A stretch of DNA of 64,000 bases, from NCBI GenBank assembly GCA_021234155.1, contig JAJEKV010000006.1:9391003-9455002 (forward strand). The letters are read 5' to 3'. The notes beneath the pieces were generated by a model, which had not been told where the DNA came from, made no database searches, and saw nothing but the letters and a program-made list of their open reading frames with translations. This document shows positions 1 to 10,885 of this stretch, in pieces; positions within the stretch are counted from its first letter, which is position 1, and every line of letters starts with the position of its first letter. A program made the position numbers and the translations under genes. This stretch comes from Isoetes taiwanensis. Taxonomy: Eukaryota > Streptophyta > Lycopodiopsida > Isoetales > Isoetaceae.

Positions 1-1032
1 GGACATTGAAGACATCACTGACGTCGACCTAGTACAAGAAAGGCAGCAAGCAGAGCAGCAACTCCAGACATTTGAAGAGGGGCTGAGAACCACGCAGATA
101 GCTCCACCACTTGGGCTAGGCATCACAAGCTTAACCCCAGTAATCATCCAAGGAGAGGCGTACCTGAGCCTCCACGACATCAAGAACCTTCCAGAGTGCA
201 GGGACAGGGGCTACAGGATAGACGAGCTCCTACATCTCCTACGTCAGCAACCGGACCTCGATGACTTCATTGACCGGGAGACACAGGACTTTCCCATCAG
301 CATAAGGGAGGCTCGGACGTATACTGGCCAAACATCGGCGGACATAGAAGCCTACACCGGCATCAGGCATATGATGGACCAACAGGAGTTACCTTCAGAG
401 GAGGAGTTCTTAGCAATCCAAGAACGGATGGGAATTAAAGGGAAATCAACGAGTGCATTCTTACCCAGCACCTCAGCAGCAGCACCAGCACCCGCCGAAG
501 GCATCATCAACTTAGGCAGCATCAACTTAACATCTTCCATGTACAGCGACTACAGGGAAATGGTAGAAGTACCAGTCTATGAATACACCGAAAGACACAG
601 GGCTGCATTCAGATCTGGCGAGGAGGCAGGGCACGACAAAGCCCTCAGGTTCTATCTACCTTTGCTCATTGATGGAAGAATAGCGGTCATACACCGCCAA
701 TTCAGTCCACGTGGGGAAGAAGGAGTCTTTATGCTTATTGCTCTCTCAGAATTCAGAGGACATGCTCGTATGGCTCCAAACATCGATCATGTCATCCTTG
801 TCAAGCATTAAGCATCTTCGACTTCGCGGTTCCTTATAGGCGACAGGGCAGGTTGGCAGTCACCGCAGCCTATACATCAGACAGAAGGATTGAAGACTTG
901 GTGACTGCACTCCAAGGAGGCACGGCCACCAACATCCTGAGGAACTTAGGGCGAACGGTCGGCACAGCCCAAGTAAAGAAATCTTGGAGGACAACCCAGA
1001 CTATATCAAAAGATTCCAAGAATAAAATTTAA
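1..1032 (+). pseudogene. unrecognised ORF, open at left edge, one frameshift
   Basis: Frame 2 is open from the first bases to a TAA at 809-811, about 269 codons, so the reading frame enters from outside the window. Sensible protein then continues in frame 1 from about 805 to a TAA at 1030-1032, starting with residues SIFDFAVPYRRQGRLAV, so a one-base shift near 805-811 probably breaks one longer gene. The protein is rich in Gln, Glu and Asp at the start, has an Ala/Pro-rich linker near the middle (SAAAPAPAEG) and then a globular-looking part. I do not recognise the family. It lies about 200 bases before a Gypsy gag on the same strand and may be an extra ORF of that element or a neighbouring element. 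No transmembrane segment or signal peptide is evident. Confidence 0.45.
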
Positions 1033-1412
1033 AATTTTCAATTTTCCATATCTACCTTTGAATGTAAACATATTATATCTATGAATATAAATGTGATATT
1101 GATAATGTTCTCTTGATATATTTTGGCCCCACAATTATATCATCAAACAAACCAATGCAATGACAAAACAAAGAACTAATCATCATAGTGTAATCTAATG
1201 TGTATGCAGCTAGAGTACCTAGGAATGTTGAGCAACAAGGACAACATGAGCAAGAGCACACTCCAACAAGGCAATTCCAGCCAAGAAATCTGTACTAGGA
1301 GTTCGAAGCACCAACCCCAGAACAGGAAATATCCCAGATAAGGTCAGATATCCACGAGATAAGAGCACTGTTGGCAGTAGCGTCAGCAATAGGACCAGAC
1401 TAGAACGTACAA

Positions 1413-2338
1413 TTGCCTGAAACACCAGCCGGCCGAGCAGCTAAGCCAAAGAAGAGAAGCCGGAGAAGGAGGTCACCCAGCACGGAGTCCTCCAACTCAA
1501 GTTCCGACTCCGACTCCGAGTCTGATGAACAGGAGAATGAGCAAGAGGACCGCCGGGAGGGTCCCAACCGTGATAGGGGCAGGGCAGAAGCCGACTATCA
1601 GAAGAAGGTTGACTCAACATTGAGCAACGTATGGAAAGCCAGGAAGTTGGAGCAATTCTCAGGGGATAGCAGGTCTGGAATGGAAGCCGAGGCATGGTTA
1701 GACGAAATGAGGGAGTATGGGAATGCTTATAGCATGAAGGATAAGGACAAAGGCAGAGTAGCAACAGCCAACCTTAAGGGAGCAGCAAGGATTTGGTGGA
1801 AAGTCTATGCCAAATCCCATGGACTAAGCAGGGATAGTTGCAGGTTCAAGAAGTTTGCCAAAGCATTTAAGCGCCATTATGTGCCAGGGAACACAAGTGT
1901 CATATGATGCAGCAGTTCTACAGGTTGCAGCAGGGCAATAAGACAGTCCAGAAATACACCGAAGAGTTCATGAGGTTGAGGCTCTATGTGCCAAAATTGA
2001 GTGAAAGGCATGCAGTAGAGGGGTACATTGAAGGCTTGAATGAGGAGATCAGGAAGCTAGTAAGAGCAATAAACCCCAAGACAGTGTCAGAAGCAGAGTC
2101 CAAGGCAGTGAGTTTACAAGGAACAGGACCTCAAGAGAGTGGGCCAAGACAGCAGTACTACCAGGACAAGGGGAAGGCCACAGGAAGCTATAGCCCAAGA
2201 GCAACAAGCCCAGCAGCGAGCAGATCTCAGTAAAATGCAAATTCCGGGAAGCAAGGCAACGGAAATTTTGGCAAACAGGATAAGAAACAGGTTAGCTTCA
2301 AGGAGCAAAGAGGGGGTTCAAACTACTCCAAGGCAGTA
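1413..2338 (+). pseudogene. gag: Gypsy gag polyprotein part
   Basis: Gag would form the virus-like particle of the retrotransposon. Residues of frame 3 (1413-1907) begin with a basic and Ser/Glu-rich stretch. They then show the retrotransposon gag domain: EAWLDEMREYG, LKGAARIWWK and FAKAFKRHYVPG. The frame shifts at about 1904 into frame 2, where the domain continues (MQQFYRLQQGNKTVQKYTEEF). Frame 2 then meets TAA at 2231-2233 and reads on in frame into a Gln/Ser/Gly-rich linker toward the zinc knuckle. Upstream of 1413, Gln-rich coding-like sequence in the same frame (about 1233-1403) carries in-frame stops, including TAG at 1401. The true gag start is therefore lost. Confidence 0.82.
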
Positions 2339-3007
2339 AAGCAGTTCTTACAGTCCATCCCCAAGGAGAAGAGGCAGGAATACATTGAAAAGCAGTTGTG
2401 CTTCAGGTGCTTCCAGCCAGGACATCGGACACATAATTGCCCATTTGTGATGAATGCGGCATTAGCGGAGCTAGGATGGGAGACATCTACGGACGTCGAC
2501 GAAGAAGATGCCCCTGACCACATCCAGGGTGAGTGCCACATCTTTGCCGCTATTGACTCCGAGAATGCTGAGAGTCAGTATCAAGTCATTTCGACGACTG
2601 GGAAGGCTCAAGCCAAGTCCTTCATAGACACAGGGAGTACCCACAATTTTGCCTCGCCAAGGATGGTAGAAATGTTGAAGCTGAAGCCTTTGAAGTCCAA
2701 GTCTAGGCTGGTTGTGTTGGTAAGTGGGGCAGTCCGACACACAGCAGGGAAGAGAATTAACTTCAACATAGACTTGCCAGGTATCAATGTTGGAATAGGA
2801 GCAGAAGTGATGAACATCGGCAAGTACGACTTGATCATAGGCATGGAATACCTTGGGCCGGCTGGAGCTGTGATTGATTGTGGAAAGCGGAAAGTAACCT
2901 TAACAATGCCAGAGGGCAAGGTCATTGAGATAACAGGTAAAGAAGTCACCCCAATCATGCAATGCATGTCTAGTAAGAAGTTACTTAGATGCTTAAAGAA
3001 GGAGTAA
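2339..3007 (+). pseudogene. pro: Gypsy zinc knuckle and aspartic protease
   Basis: The zinc knuckle reads CFRCFQPGHRTHNC, a perfect CX2CX4HX4C, and would bind element RNA. About 75 residues later comes the retropepsin active site FIDTGSTHNF with the catalytic Asp in place, followed by the flap region and the typical NIGKYDLIIGMEYL strand near the end of the fold. The reading frame stops at 3005-3007 and again at 3029-3031, but the same frame continues into RT. This is the best-preserved block of the element. The second Gypsy relic at 19690-20310 is homologous to it. Confidence 0.87.
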
Positions 3008-3031
3008 GTGGCCTATGTCTTCAAACTCTAA

Positions 3032-3942
3032 GTTGACGAGCAAGAGACAGCGGAAGAGAAAGAGGCCAAAGCATTGAGCAAGCTCCCAAAACCTATAGCA
3101 AAGTTGGTGAAGGAATTCCATGATTTATTCCCAGATGAGATTAAGCAACTTCCACCCTACAGAGGAGTCGAGTGTGAAATAGCACTTGAGCCAGGAACTA
3201 AGCCAACAAGCAAGGCGCCCTACAGGATGTCAACCCAGGAGTTGACAGAATTGAAGAAGCAATTGTAGGAGTTGCTAGACCTAGGGTTTATAAGACCTAG
3301 TGTCTCTCCATTTGGAGCGCCAATACTCTTCGTGAAGAAGGATGGAAGCCTAAGGATGTGCATTGACTATCGTCAATTGAACAAGCACACCATCAAGAAC
3401 AAGTATGCCCTACCACGATCGGATGATCTGATGGATCAATTGCAGGGAGCAAAGGTCTTCTCCAAGATAGATTTGAGGTTAGGTTATCACCAAATCAGAA
3501 TCAAGGAAGAGGACATCCATAAGTCTGCATTCAGGACGAGATATGGGCACTATGAGTTCACAGTGATGCCACTTGGGTTGTCCAATGCTCCAGCAACTTT
3601 CATGAGGCTCATGAACGATGTTTTCCGTGAATTCCTAGATTCTTTCATCATAATTTTCTTTGATGATATTCTAGTTTACAGCAAGTCCCTAGAGGAGCAT
3701 GTCCAGCACTTGAGAAAGGTGCTTGAAAAGCTAAGGAGGCATCAACTCTTTGCGAAGCTATCCAAGTGCCACTTCGCAACAGAAAGAGTAGAGTACTTGG
3801 GGCATGTAATCCAGCGGAAGGGATCTCCACCGACCCTGCAAAGATTGAAGCAGTAATTGATTGGCCGGCACCAAAGAACACACATGAAGTGAGGAGCTTC
3901 CTCGGCCTAGCAGGGTATTACAGGAAGTTTGTCAAGAACTTT
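3032..3942 (+). pseudogene. pol: Gypsy reverse transcriptase, C-terminally truncated
   Basis: The linker LPPYRGVECEIALEPG and then RT fingers and palm follow. TAG at 3266-3268 interrupts the helix [14 protein letters not shown]. The next stretch includes [20 protein letters not shown], the [14 protein letters not shown] block with a catalytic Asp, and [13 protein letters not shown]. The polymerase box is FFDDILVYS, where most Gypsy elements have Y/F-hydrophobic-DD. Near 3820 the reading moves to frame 1 ([17 protein letters not shown]) and ends at YYRKF, the start of the RT-RNase H connection. RNase H and integrase are absent. Confidence 0.9.
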
Positions 3943-4160
3943 CATATTCTAATATATTACATTGTTATTTATTCACTTTTCATCCTTGTTATATAAAAGA
4001 AGGAAGTATATGGTCAAACAATACTATTCCAGACGTTATTTTCTTTTAAAAATTGTGGAATAACTACTACCAATTGCTAATATTGGGATAAGAAAGATAG
4101 GTAAAGTCCTATATGTTATAAGGAAAAATCAAGCACTCCTTGAGAAAAGGTGGCTTGATC

Positions 4161-4346
4161 TCATCCTAGCCTTTTCAATGCATCCTTACGAAGTTCCTTT
4201 GGGGCCTCACATGGTGCTGTGCCTTCAGTTTTGTCTCCTTTCTGTGCTCCTCCCATAATGTGGGTGCGGATTCGAGTAGCACTTCCATTCCTTGAGACAT
4301 GTCCACAAGACTTACATACCCGTTGTCCGTTACCCAGCTTATCCAC
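4161..4346 (-). pseudogene. BED-type zinc-finger fragment (hAT-like)
   Basis: The 61-residue frame contains CKSCGHVSRNGSATRIRTHIMGG. This is the Cys-X2-Cys and spaced His arrangement of plant BED fingers found at the start of hAT-type transposases and DUF659 proteins. It is followed by CEAPKELRKDALKRL, the short tail that usually follows the finger in that family. No catalytic domain follows on this strand, so I read it as a transposase N-terminus relic. A single BED finger is little evidence and an unrelated host gene fragment is possible. Confidence 0.5.
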
Positions 4347-4465
4347 ATACTCCCACTCAATCCCTGGTTTTCTACCTCCTCCATGTGCCTCCTTGGCTTT
4401 GGCAGGCTTTTTGCTAGCTCGAGTTATTGATGTTTATTTGCCTGTTGTACAATTTGTGACATAAA

Positions 4466-5642
4466 CAAAATAATATTCTTTGTTTGTTCGACAATCTTCT
4501 CTCTTCTCATGTCAATAGGTTTCTCCTAACATTTTTTATAGGATACATATTTCGTTAGTAAAATGTATTTACTTGATGTTTTACTATTAAGTATGGAAGC
4601 CTAGATAACTATAAGAATTAGCATATTAATGCAATAACAATTATGTACAATGGTCCAGCTTTCCTAGCCTAATTAAAATCCAACCAGGTGAGAGTCAAAA
4701 AAGGACATTGGGGCATAAAGGAGAGAAGCATGTCGAAATAGAAACTTTTGTGTCATTTGCTAAGCCAGCAACAGACATCAAAGTAGTTTTTATAAGGATA
4801 GCAGAAGCACTTCCACTGCATATTTGGACTAAAAGCTCAATAGAACTCTATAAGCAGAAAAGGACTAAGCAACATGCCCACAATTGAAGGCTTAAAAATG
4901 AAATGAATATTCACAAAATAGCAAATTGGATTTACTACTTGCAGATGCCGTTTTTTCTTTTCTAGTCGTGAAACTCAACAACAACTGATTGTCGGAACAG
5001 ATTTGACAAACAAAATGTGCTCCCTATATCATCTCCACATACAGTGTACAATGCTTAGACGAAAATCATAGAATGCATATAACAAAAACCACTCTCAATC
5101 TCCATCTGATAACTATACAGAGGAAAGCTGTGATGGAATCTCCTTCTATCGACTTCTATCATCTGTTTGCAACTCTTCAGTCACCTCCTCAAGTCACTTG
5201 CAGAGTTCAAAGGCAAAAGCTAGAGCAGAGGAACTCGGAGATCAAAGCCAAAGGCAGCAAATCCGAAAAACATAGCAAACGCAGTGATAATTTTGTTGGG
5301 TCTATGGAGTGGCTCCGAATCAATGATTTCCCTATTGAAGCACAATTTCATTAAAATGAGAAATTCCATGATTCCAATTAGGGATGAAATTGTTTTTTAG
5401 TCTTTTTTATGACCAATCTTTGAGCTATTATAACGCCCTTATGTGTATTCGTGCATCTGAAGTGCTATTATCTGGCGCCATTAGAAACATGACAATGCAG
5501 AAAATACAGCTAAGAACAAGATTAATTTTATAACAAGCAAGATTTGCATATCCATGGACAGTTCGAGACACGATCAATGTATGAGTTCGATAAATTTATT
5601 TATATAGAAAAATATTATTTTTACATTTGAGGTACACATAAT
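4466..5642. other. AT-rich stretch without a recognised gene
   Basis: No convincing coding sequence. A 93-codon plus-strand frame at 5073-5354 is Lys/Ser-rich in its second half and has no recognisable motif; I treat it as chance. No repeats stand out. Confidence 0.5.
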
Positions 5643-5906
5643 TTACAAGTCTTTCTCCGTTGTATCAAACTCCTCAGTGCTAGTAATAGGATTAGATGGC
5701 CCAACACTGCTGATGGGATCAAAATCAAATGCATGGGTAGTGAGGTCAGCTTCATCGAGATTGTCGAGGTCGAACTTAGCTTCTCTAATAGCCTCTTTCT
5801 GGGGACGTCCCAAAAATTTGGCAGATGTTCGAGGTAATTTTTCGTTTCTAGATTCCTTGTGCTTTCTTTCTTGTGATACAGATGTGCCTGGAGGTTCGAT
5901 TTCTTC
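5643..5906 (-). CDS. candidate terminal exon, unrecognised acidic C-terminus
   Basis: On the minus strand a good polypyrimidine tract ending in AG stands just above 5906. An open frame of 87 codons to a stop at 5643-5645 follows. The peptide begins EEIEPPGTSVSQ, has a basic middle (RTSAKFLGRPQKEAIREAK) and an acidic, Ser/Thr-rich end. The longer frame to 5954 would run through the presumed intron end. No family is recognised and no upstream exon is proven. It could belong with the candidate exon at 6684-6923 on the same strand. Confidence 0.35.
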   Translation of the reverse strand, partial: EEIEPPGTSVSQERKHKESRNEKLPRTSAKFLGRPQKEAIREAKFDLDNLDEADLTTHAFDFDPISSVGPSNPITSTEEFDTTEKDL

Positions 5907-6683
5907 CTGGAAGTGGAATGAGAAGAATGGTCTTAGGTTGCAGGCAACATGCATGAGCTCATTGATTCATAGGGTTTTTGGATTCAGGTGAAAGAAAGGA
6001 GTTTGCAATTAGAAGGAATTTCTTGAAGCGAAAGCTCTATTGGAGCAAAAGCCTCCTTCCTTCCTTGGTTTTGCAAGATGAAAGCGTCTTTATGTAAAGA
6101 AAGAGCAACATGCAAAGGAAGAGCTCTGTGTTTTTTATTTGTATTGTTATGTCCGCTCTGGTGAGGCCGTTTGCGGCCCAGAAGTTCGGTTCCTCCGGCC
6201 TGGCTTACTGTCGAGCCATCTAACGGTTGCTTTGTTACTAATGTTGCTTACCGGTTGCTTTGTTACTAATGTTTCTAACCATTGTGATGTAAATATTATG
6301 AGAGAATTATCTGCTAAATTTGATAGATCATTGAGTCTCTTAATTTTCATTTGCACCATTGAAGCTTGCATTTCGATTTCTGTTCAAAAAATTTGTGGTC
6401 GTTGATCTGGCACAATCCGGGAATATTCTGCAAATCAATGGCCCACAATAAGAGATGAAAACATCCTATTTTAAGGCAATATAATTTAAGGCAATATATT
6501 ACGATAGAATATGGTAACATGGTGCAGGATTATCCGCATGACCATGCAACCATCTAAATAGCTGGACATCTATCAGCTTCACGTTTTCCATTGCCCCTGT
6601 CAATTTTATTCCTGGCAGATGCAAATGAACCTCTGTTGCTGCAGATTGCCGGAATCAGAACCTGCCCAAAGGGTGCTTCTATT

Positions 6684-6923
6684 TTAAGCTCCCCTTTCCT
6701 TTTTTTTTTTTCTTTTTATGTTTTGTGGAATAAAAAAAGCTTCCTCTTTCAGCTTTGCATGCAATTTGAATTCTGGATCAATCTTCACAATCTGCACCCA
6801 CTGTCCGTTTCGTTGAATTGCTGCGAGTTTACCAAAAATTTTCTTCCAGTTATAGTCTTGTCTTTTGAGTTTGCTCGCAACTTCTGCATAAAGAACCCAC
6901 GTTCCTTGCAAGGATCCTGCCAA
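6684..6923 (-). CDS. candidate internal exon, unrecognised
   Basis: The minus strand shows a possible acceptor AG near 6917 followed by a balanced coding-like peptide. It includes GTWVLYAEVASKLK, then NWKKIFGKLAAIQRNGQW and KIDPEFKLHAKLKEEAFF. It then runs into a poly-Lys stretch from a poly-T tract, which suggests that the exon ends before about 6725. Nothing here matches a family I know. Together with 5643-5906 it may mark a minus-strand gene or its remains between the Gypsy relic and the coiled-coil gene. Confidence 0.3.
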   Translation of the reverse strand: MAGSLQGTWVLYAEVASKLKRQDYNWKKIFGKLAAIQRNGQWVQIVKIDPEFKLHAKLKEEAFFIPQNIKRKKKKERGA

Positions 6924-7279
6924 TTTGGTGGTGAATTAAATCTCGAATTAGGTTGAAATCAAGATTCCTCTTCATCGGAAGCAATGCACCATTCTAAATG
7001 TTCCCAATGCGACTCTTATGGCAAGCCTTCTCGCTTATTGCTGTCTGTAAGTTTGTTTTCTTTACTTTAGGATACTGAAGCAAGGATCCATATAATATTG
7101 CAATCGCTTGCTTGCAGGTACATAAACAAGTGAACTAGATGTAAACAATTGAAAGTAACAAGCTTGCATACAGAAGTGTAGAAAGCAAGAATTTCACAAA
7201 TGCAAAACATGCCACAGTACAAGCTAACTATGGAGAGACAAAAGCTTCAAACATATGCTAAGGTGGGCTTGAATAAACT

Positions 7280-9925
7280 ATGAACTTCATATGCAGATAC
7301 TTCGGTGTACTTAGAAATACTCTTTTTGTGCAGATCATGCATGATACATTTCATGGTATTTTGGGAGACACCCTTTTGTTCCACTCAACAACTGAAGCAG
7401 CTGTGAGAATGGGGAAAACTAGTACAGAATTGGCCAAACTATTGGAAGTTCAAAACTCCAAGCACAGTGACTATGAATTACAGGTAGCAAAAGTCAAGGA
7501 AGATATGGAAATGGTTGCTACAGCCTGTTATAAGGAGAGGAATTATCAGCAATTACTATTACAATCTGAGGTATGATCTTCACTCATGTGGACAAGGTAT
7601 ATTACAATTATTATCAAGCTTGAATTGTTGATCTTTGTTTCTGTTCCATAGGCAGTGATGGAGAAGCTACAGAGCCTTCTTGCTGAAAGGAAAAAACTAC
7701 ACACAATATTTGGAAATAAACTTGATAACAGGAACTTCTTTGGGCTTTTGAAGCTTTTGGAAATGGAAAAGCCCACCCTTGAACACTTAAGTAAAGAGAT
7801 TGAAGAAAAATGGAAGAAACTTGAGATATTCTTATTAGAACTGGACGAAGACGCTGATAGTTTCCTAAATGAGCCTGTGAGAAAAAAATCTGTTAACGAA
7901 AGCGAGCAGCCTGCATCACATTATAGTAGTATAGCACCCAAATTCGAAATTGAGAAAATAGAGGACACGATAGGTGGTAATGGTTTATGTGATCATGATA
8001 GCAATACTAATTATTCTGCGAAATTGCAAAATTATGATACAGAGAGTACTGATGGATTATCTTCTCATCGAGTTAATGGAATTTTGGACTGGAGCCAATG
8101 GAAAGAGATTATAAAAGAGGAGCTCCATACTATGGTTCATAGTCACTTACAAACATGGAAGGCAAGAGAAAATGTCCTTGATGAATTGGAACAAAAAATT
8201 GGAGTTCTCGAGATAGACAAAAACAGGATACAAGAGGATTTAGATAATATAAAACATTTCAGGATAGCACAAGTGCCTAAAGCAAAATTGGAAGTCCATT
8301 CTGGCAATGTAGATACCGTTCTGGGTTATTCGACCATCTATATGTCACCTCTTTTCCAAGCAAAGGAAGGTGATATACATAATGACAGATGTTTCATTTC
8401 TGCACAAGACACACAAAATGTATTTGAAGAAAACAAAGAAGATGACGAGAAGGATATGGAAATCCAGAGGCTTAGGCTCGAATTGCTTAAATTGAAGACA
8501 TTGTACTATGATCAATATCACAAAGGACCAGAGGTAAGCCAACTTCTAAGGCTGTTCAAATAGCTAATATTTTCTAATTCGGGAAACCAAAGTATTCAGA
8601 AAAGAATTTGATTTAGTTAAAACACACTTAATCTTTACCATATAATGTCCAAGCTTATATTAAAAAGGATCCGGACATTTATAGGAAATAGAGTCTAGTG
8701 AAGGAATAGCTTATGAAGAAATGGAGTTCCCAACAAGGGGATGGCACCATATTGCTGCAACAAGGTATGGATAAAGATTTTTTCTTTTTCTTTTTAAATT
8801 TTGATTTGTGTAACTAAGCATTGAAGACTGTTGGTCTGATATCGTAAATTGCAGAAAACCTGTTCTTAACGGTGACAAAAGAATATCAATAGATATGGCA
8901 TCAGCAGGTATATTTTATCATTCTAAAATGTTGCTGAACTGTGGGTGGTAGGTAAGTCCGTACATATGACTAACAAAATTCTAAAATAGGTGAATCCCTT
9001 TTGAGGGGTGTCTTTCAAAATTTGTCCAAGATATGTCAGGACCACGAGCAGATTGTTGGACACTTGATCTCTCAAGATGAATACAAGAATGGGTATGCCT
9101 GGGAACATCTGCAGACAGTCCACAATGCCCTTAAATGTTTAAGCAGGCAGCTTAAAGACTTCCATGCCAAGTTCCAAAATAGAGAAATGAAGGTGATTAT
9201 TTGAGCTGAACGACTATATAGTGCATTTTGTTTAACAATTGCAAGTTTTGACTAGTCTATTGATGTCATGGAAAAATTGTTGCCAGGAAATTGATGGTAT
9301 TGAGAAGTCTAAAAGAGATCAATCAACTTTCACTGCTTTGGTAGAGGCTGAAGATACACATACACTTATCAAGCAAAGCAGACAGCTGTCACAACTAATG
9401 CATCATTGTAGCATGGAAACTGACTCATTGCGAAACGAGCTAAATAAGTCAGAAGAAGGGAATAGACAACTTGCAAACAGCTTATTGAAAAAGGCAGCAG
9501 ACTTGGCAGATGCCAAAACAGCCTTGGAAGCATCAGAATACGAGTTGAAAAATGCGAAAAATGAAGTGAGTGGCATTCGCCTTTGAAACTCCATTTTGTT
9601 ATAATAATTAAGGTTTGAACTGCAGGGATGATATTGGCTCAAAGTTTTATTTTCTCAGGTAAAAATTCTGCAAGAAGAAGTACGTTGCTTGCAAGACAAT
9701 CTTTCCAAACATGAGCTGGAAGCAACTGCCTTAAGGCAGAGGATAACTGAGAAAGAGATGGAGATGCAAGAAGCCCATGAGCAAATCCACGTGTTTAAGA
9801 CGAATATTGATCTAGCTACAAGCAAGATGGAAGGATTAACAAAGATAGCACTGGAGAAAATGAAACGAATGGAAGAGATAGAAAGATACCACTTAGAATT
9901 AATGGAGCCAAAACAAAAGAGCTAG
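7280..9925 (+). CDS. spliced coiled-coil protein gene, 3' part
   Basis: Seven exons fit together with consistent phases and GT/AG borders: 7334-7570, 7652-8533, 8685-8764, 8855-8907, 8990-9192, 9287-9565 and 9659-9925. The frame before 7334 (from ATG 7280) is open but an AG acceptor at 7332-7333 suggests that earlier exons exist or that the start is ATG 7337. The joined protein is about 600 residues and almost wholly charged coiled coil (for example ELQVAKVKEDMEMVATACYK, ALRQRITEKEMEMQEAHEQI), with an acidic Ser/Asn-rich linker in exon 2. No catalytic or membrane motif is visible. A filament, spindle or nuclear-envelope role would be a guess. The C-terminus is uncertain: frame +1 from 9903 gives another 91 coding-like codons. 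Confidence 0.6.
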
Positions 9926-10178
9926 TCGTACAAATAGAGCTAACCTTTTAACACATGAGTTTCAAGCTGAATATGATAGATCTGCAATAAGGAAGCACAG
10001 ATCTTCAGCAAAATCCCATATCAAAATGAAAAGGCGCACAGCTGAAGAAACGAAAGAGATAAAATATGCTCGGTTTCCGCAGTACCCTCAAAGTCTAAAA
10101 GAAAAGAGCTTTGTAGATATTATATATACAAAATATTTTGACAAATTTCATTGCAGATTTGTTTATTTGGTTTGGTAG
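9903..10178 (+). pseudogene. out-of-frame continuation of the coiled-coil gene
   Basis: After LELMEPKQKS* at 9925 the +1 frame is open from about 9903 to TAG at 10176-10178. It reads as basic, coding-like protein, for example RANLLTHEFQAEYDRSAIRK and then SAKSHIKMKRRTAEETKEI. A one-base indel near 9903 or an unseen short intron would join it to the upstream exons. The Harbinger insertion starts 26 bases after this stop. Confidence 0.4.
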
Positions 10179-10203
10179 GGATTTGGTTTGGTAGGTTCCC
10201 TAA

Positions 10204-10236
10204 GGGTACCTTCGCACTCGCCGTTAAGTTAGGAAT
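10204..10236 (+). repeat. left terminal inverted repeat of Harbinger element
   Basis: Starts GGGTACCTTCGCACTCGCCG right after target copy TAA at 10201-10203 and matches the right end in inverse orientation. Confidence 0.92.
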
Positions 10237-10239
10237 AAG

Positions 10240-10600
10240 TTAAATTTTTTTAACTGCCAGTTAAACTTATAAGAGACTGTTATGTTCGCACCAAGACTAA
10301 GTTAAGTTTCCGTTAAGACTTTAACCTAACGGAAACTAGTTAAATCCTTTCAGACTAGAACAAGTTAGGTTATTTTTTTTTAACTTAACAATAAAATAAA
10401 AATGTGTTCGCACTTGCCTTAGTTAAGTTAGTGCTAACTTAATGCTAACGGCAATCTCTTCGCATATGTGCCTATTAAGTTAGAGTCTAACTTAATGCTA
10501 ACGGCAATGGCTTCGCACATCCATCCATTAGGTTATATTTTTTTTTTAACTTAATGCTAACGGCAATACCTTCGCACATACCTCCGTTAAGTTTTATTTT
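10240..10600. repeat. subterminal repeat array of Harbinger element
   Basis: The 20-mer AACTTAATGCTAACGGCAAT occurs exactly at 10436, 10489 and 10548. Each is followed by a TTCGCAY word, the core of the terminal repeat. Further TTCGCAC words and GTTAAGTTA words fill 10285-10430. Arrays like this are typical transposase-binding regions in PIF/Harbinger elements; binding here is inferred. Confidence 0.75.
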
Positions 10601-10611
10601 TGTTTTCTATT

Positions 10612-10860
10612 AAGTGCTTCAAACAATTGTCCTCTTCTTATGCCATTAACAAATTAATATACGAACTTATAACCATCTTCTTATGCCATTAACAAATTAA
10701 CATACGAACTCATAACCATCATGATATCATGCACTTGTTGATCATATATTCCATCTCATTAAAACACTACATAATCAACTTGTTATTCAAAGCATATCAT
10801 TGGATTCAAAGCCTACCATTATTATTCAAAACTTGTTATTCTAGTCAATTTTGTTATTCA
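10612..10860 (-). repeat. duplicate of the transposase 5' region
   Basis: This stretch, just after the transposase stop, repeats the sequence around the transposase start (12243-12480) in the same orientation. It includes the codons for the first 30 or so residues and the AT-rich leader. It has its own inner tandem duplication of about 46 bases (10634-10725, words TTCTTATGCCATTAACAAAT). It is not an open reading frame. Confidence 0.7.
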
Positions 10861-10885
10861 AAAGCTTATCAAAAAGAGACAATTA

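Larger units (their letters stand above)
1230..3942 (+). mobile_element. degraded Ty3/Gypsy retrotransposon, gag-protease-RT only
   Basis: Gag, a CCHC zinc knuckle, an aspartic protease and the first part of reverse transcriptase follow in the usual order. From 1904 to 3856 everything lies in one frame, as in a single gag-pol polyprotein, but that frame is broken by stops at 2231, 3005, 3029 and 3266. Frameshifts lie near 1904 and near 3820. Homology ends abruptly after the motif FLGLAGYYRKF near 3942 and AT-rich sequence follows. RNase H, integrase and a recognisable LTR pair are absent, so this copy cannot move by itself. Confidence 0.88.

Noticed and set aside
5677-5991. 104-codon plus-strand frame
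   Set aside because: Antisense to the better supported minus-strand exon with a clean acceptor.
6139-6405. 88-codon plus-strand and 74-codon minus-strand frames
   Set aside because: No motif, no splice context and overlapping frames of equal quality; probably chance.
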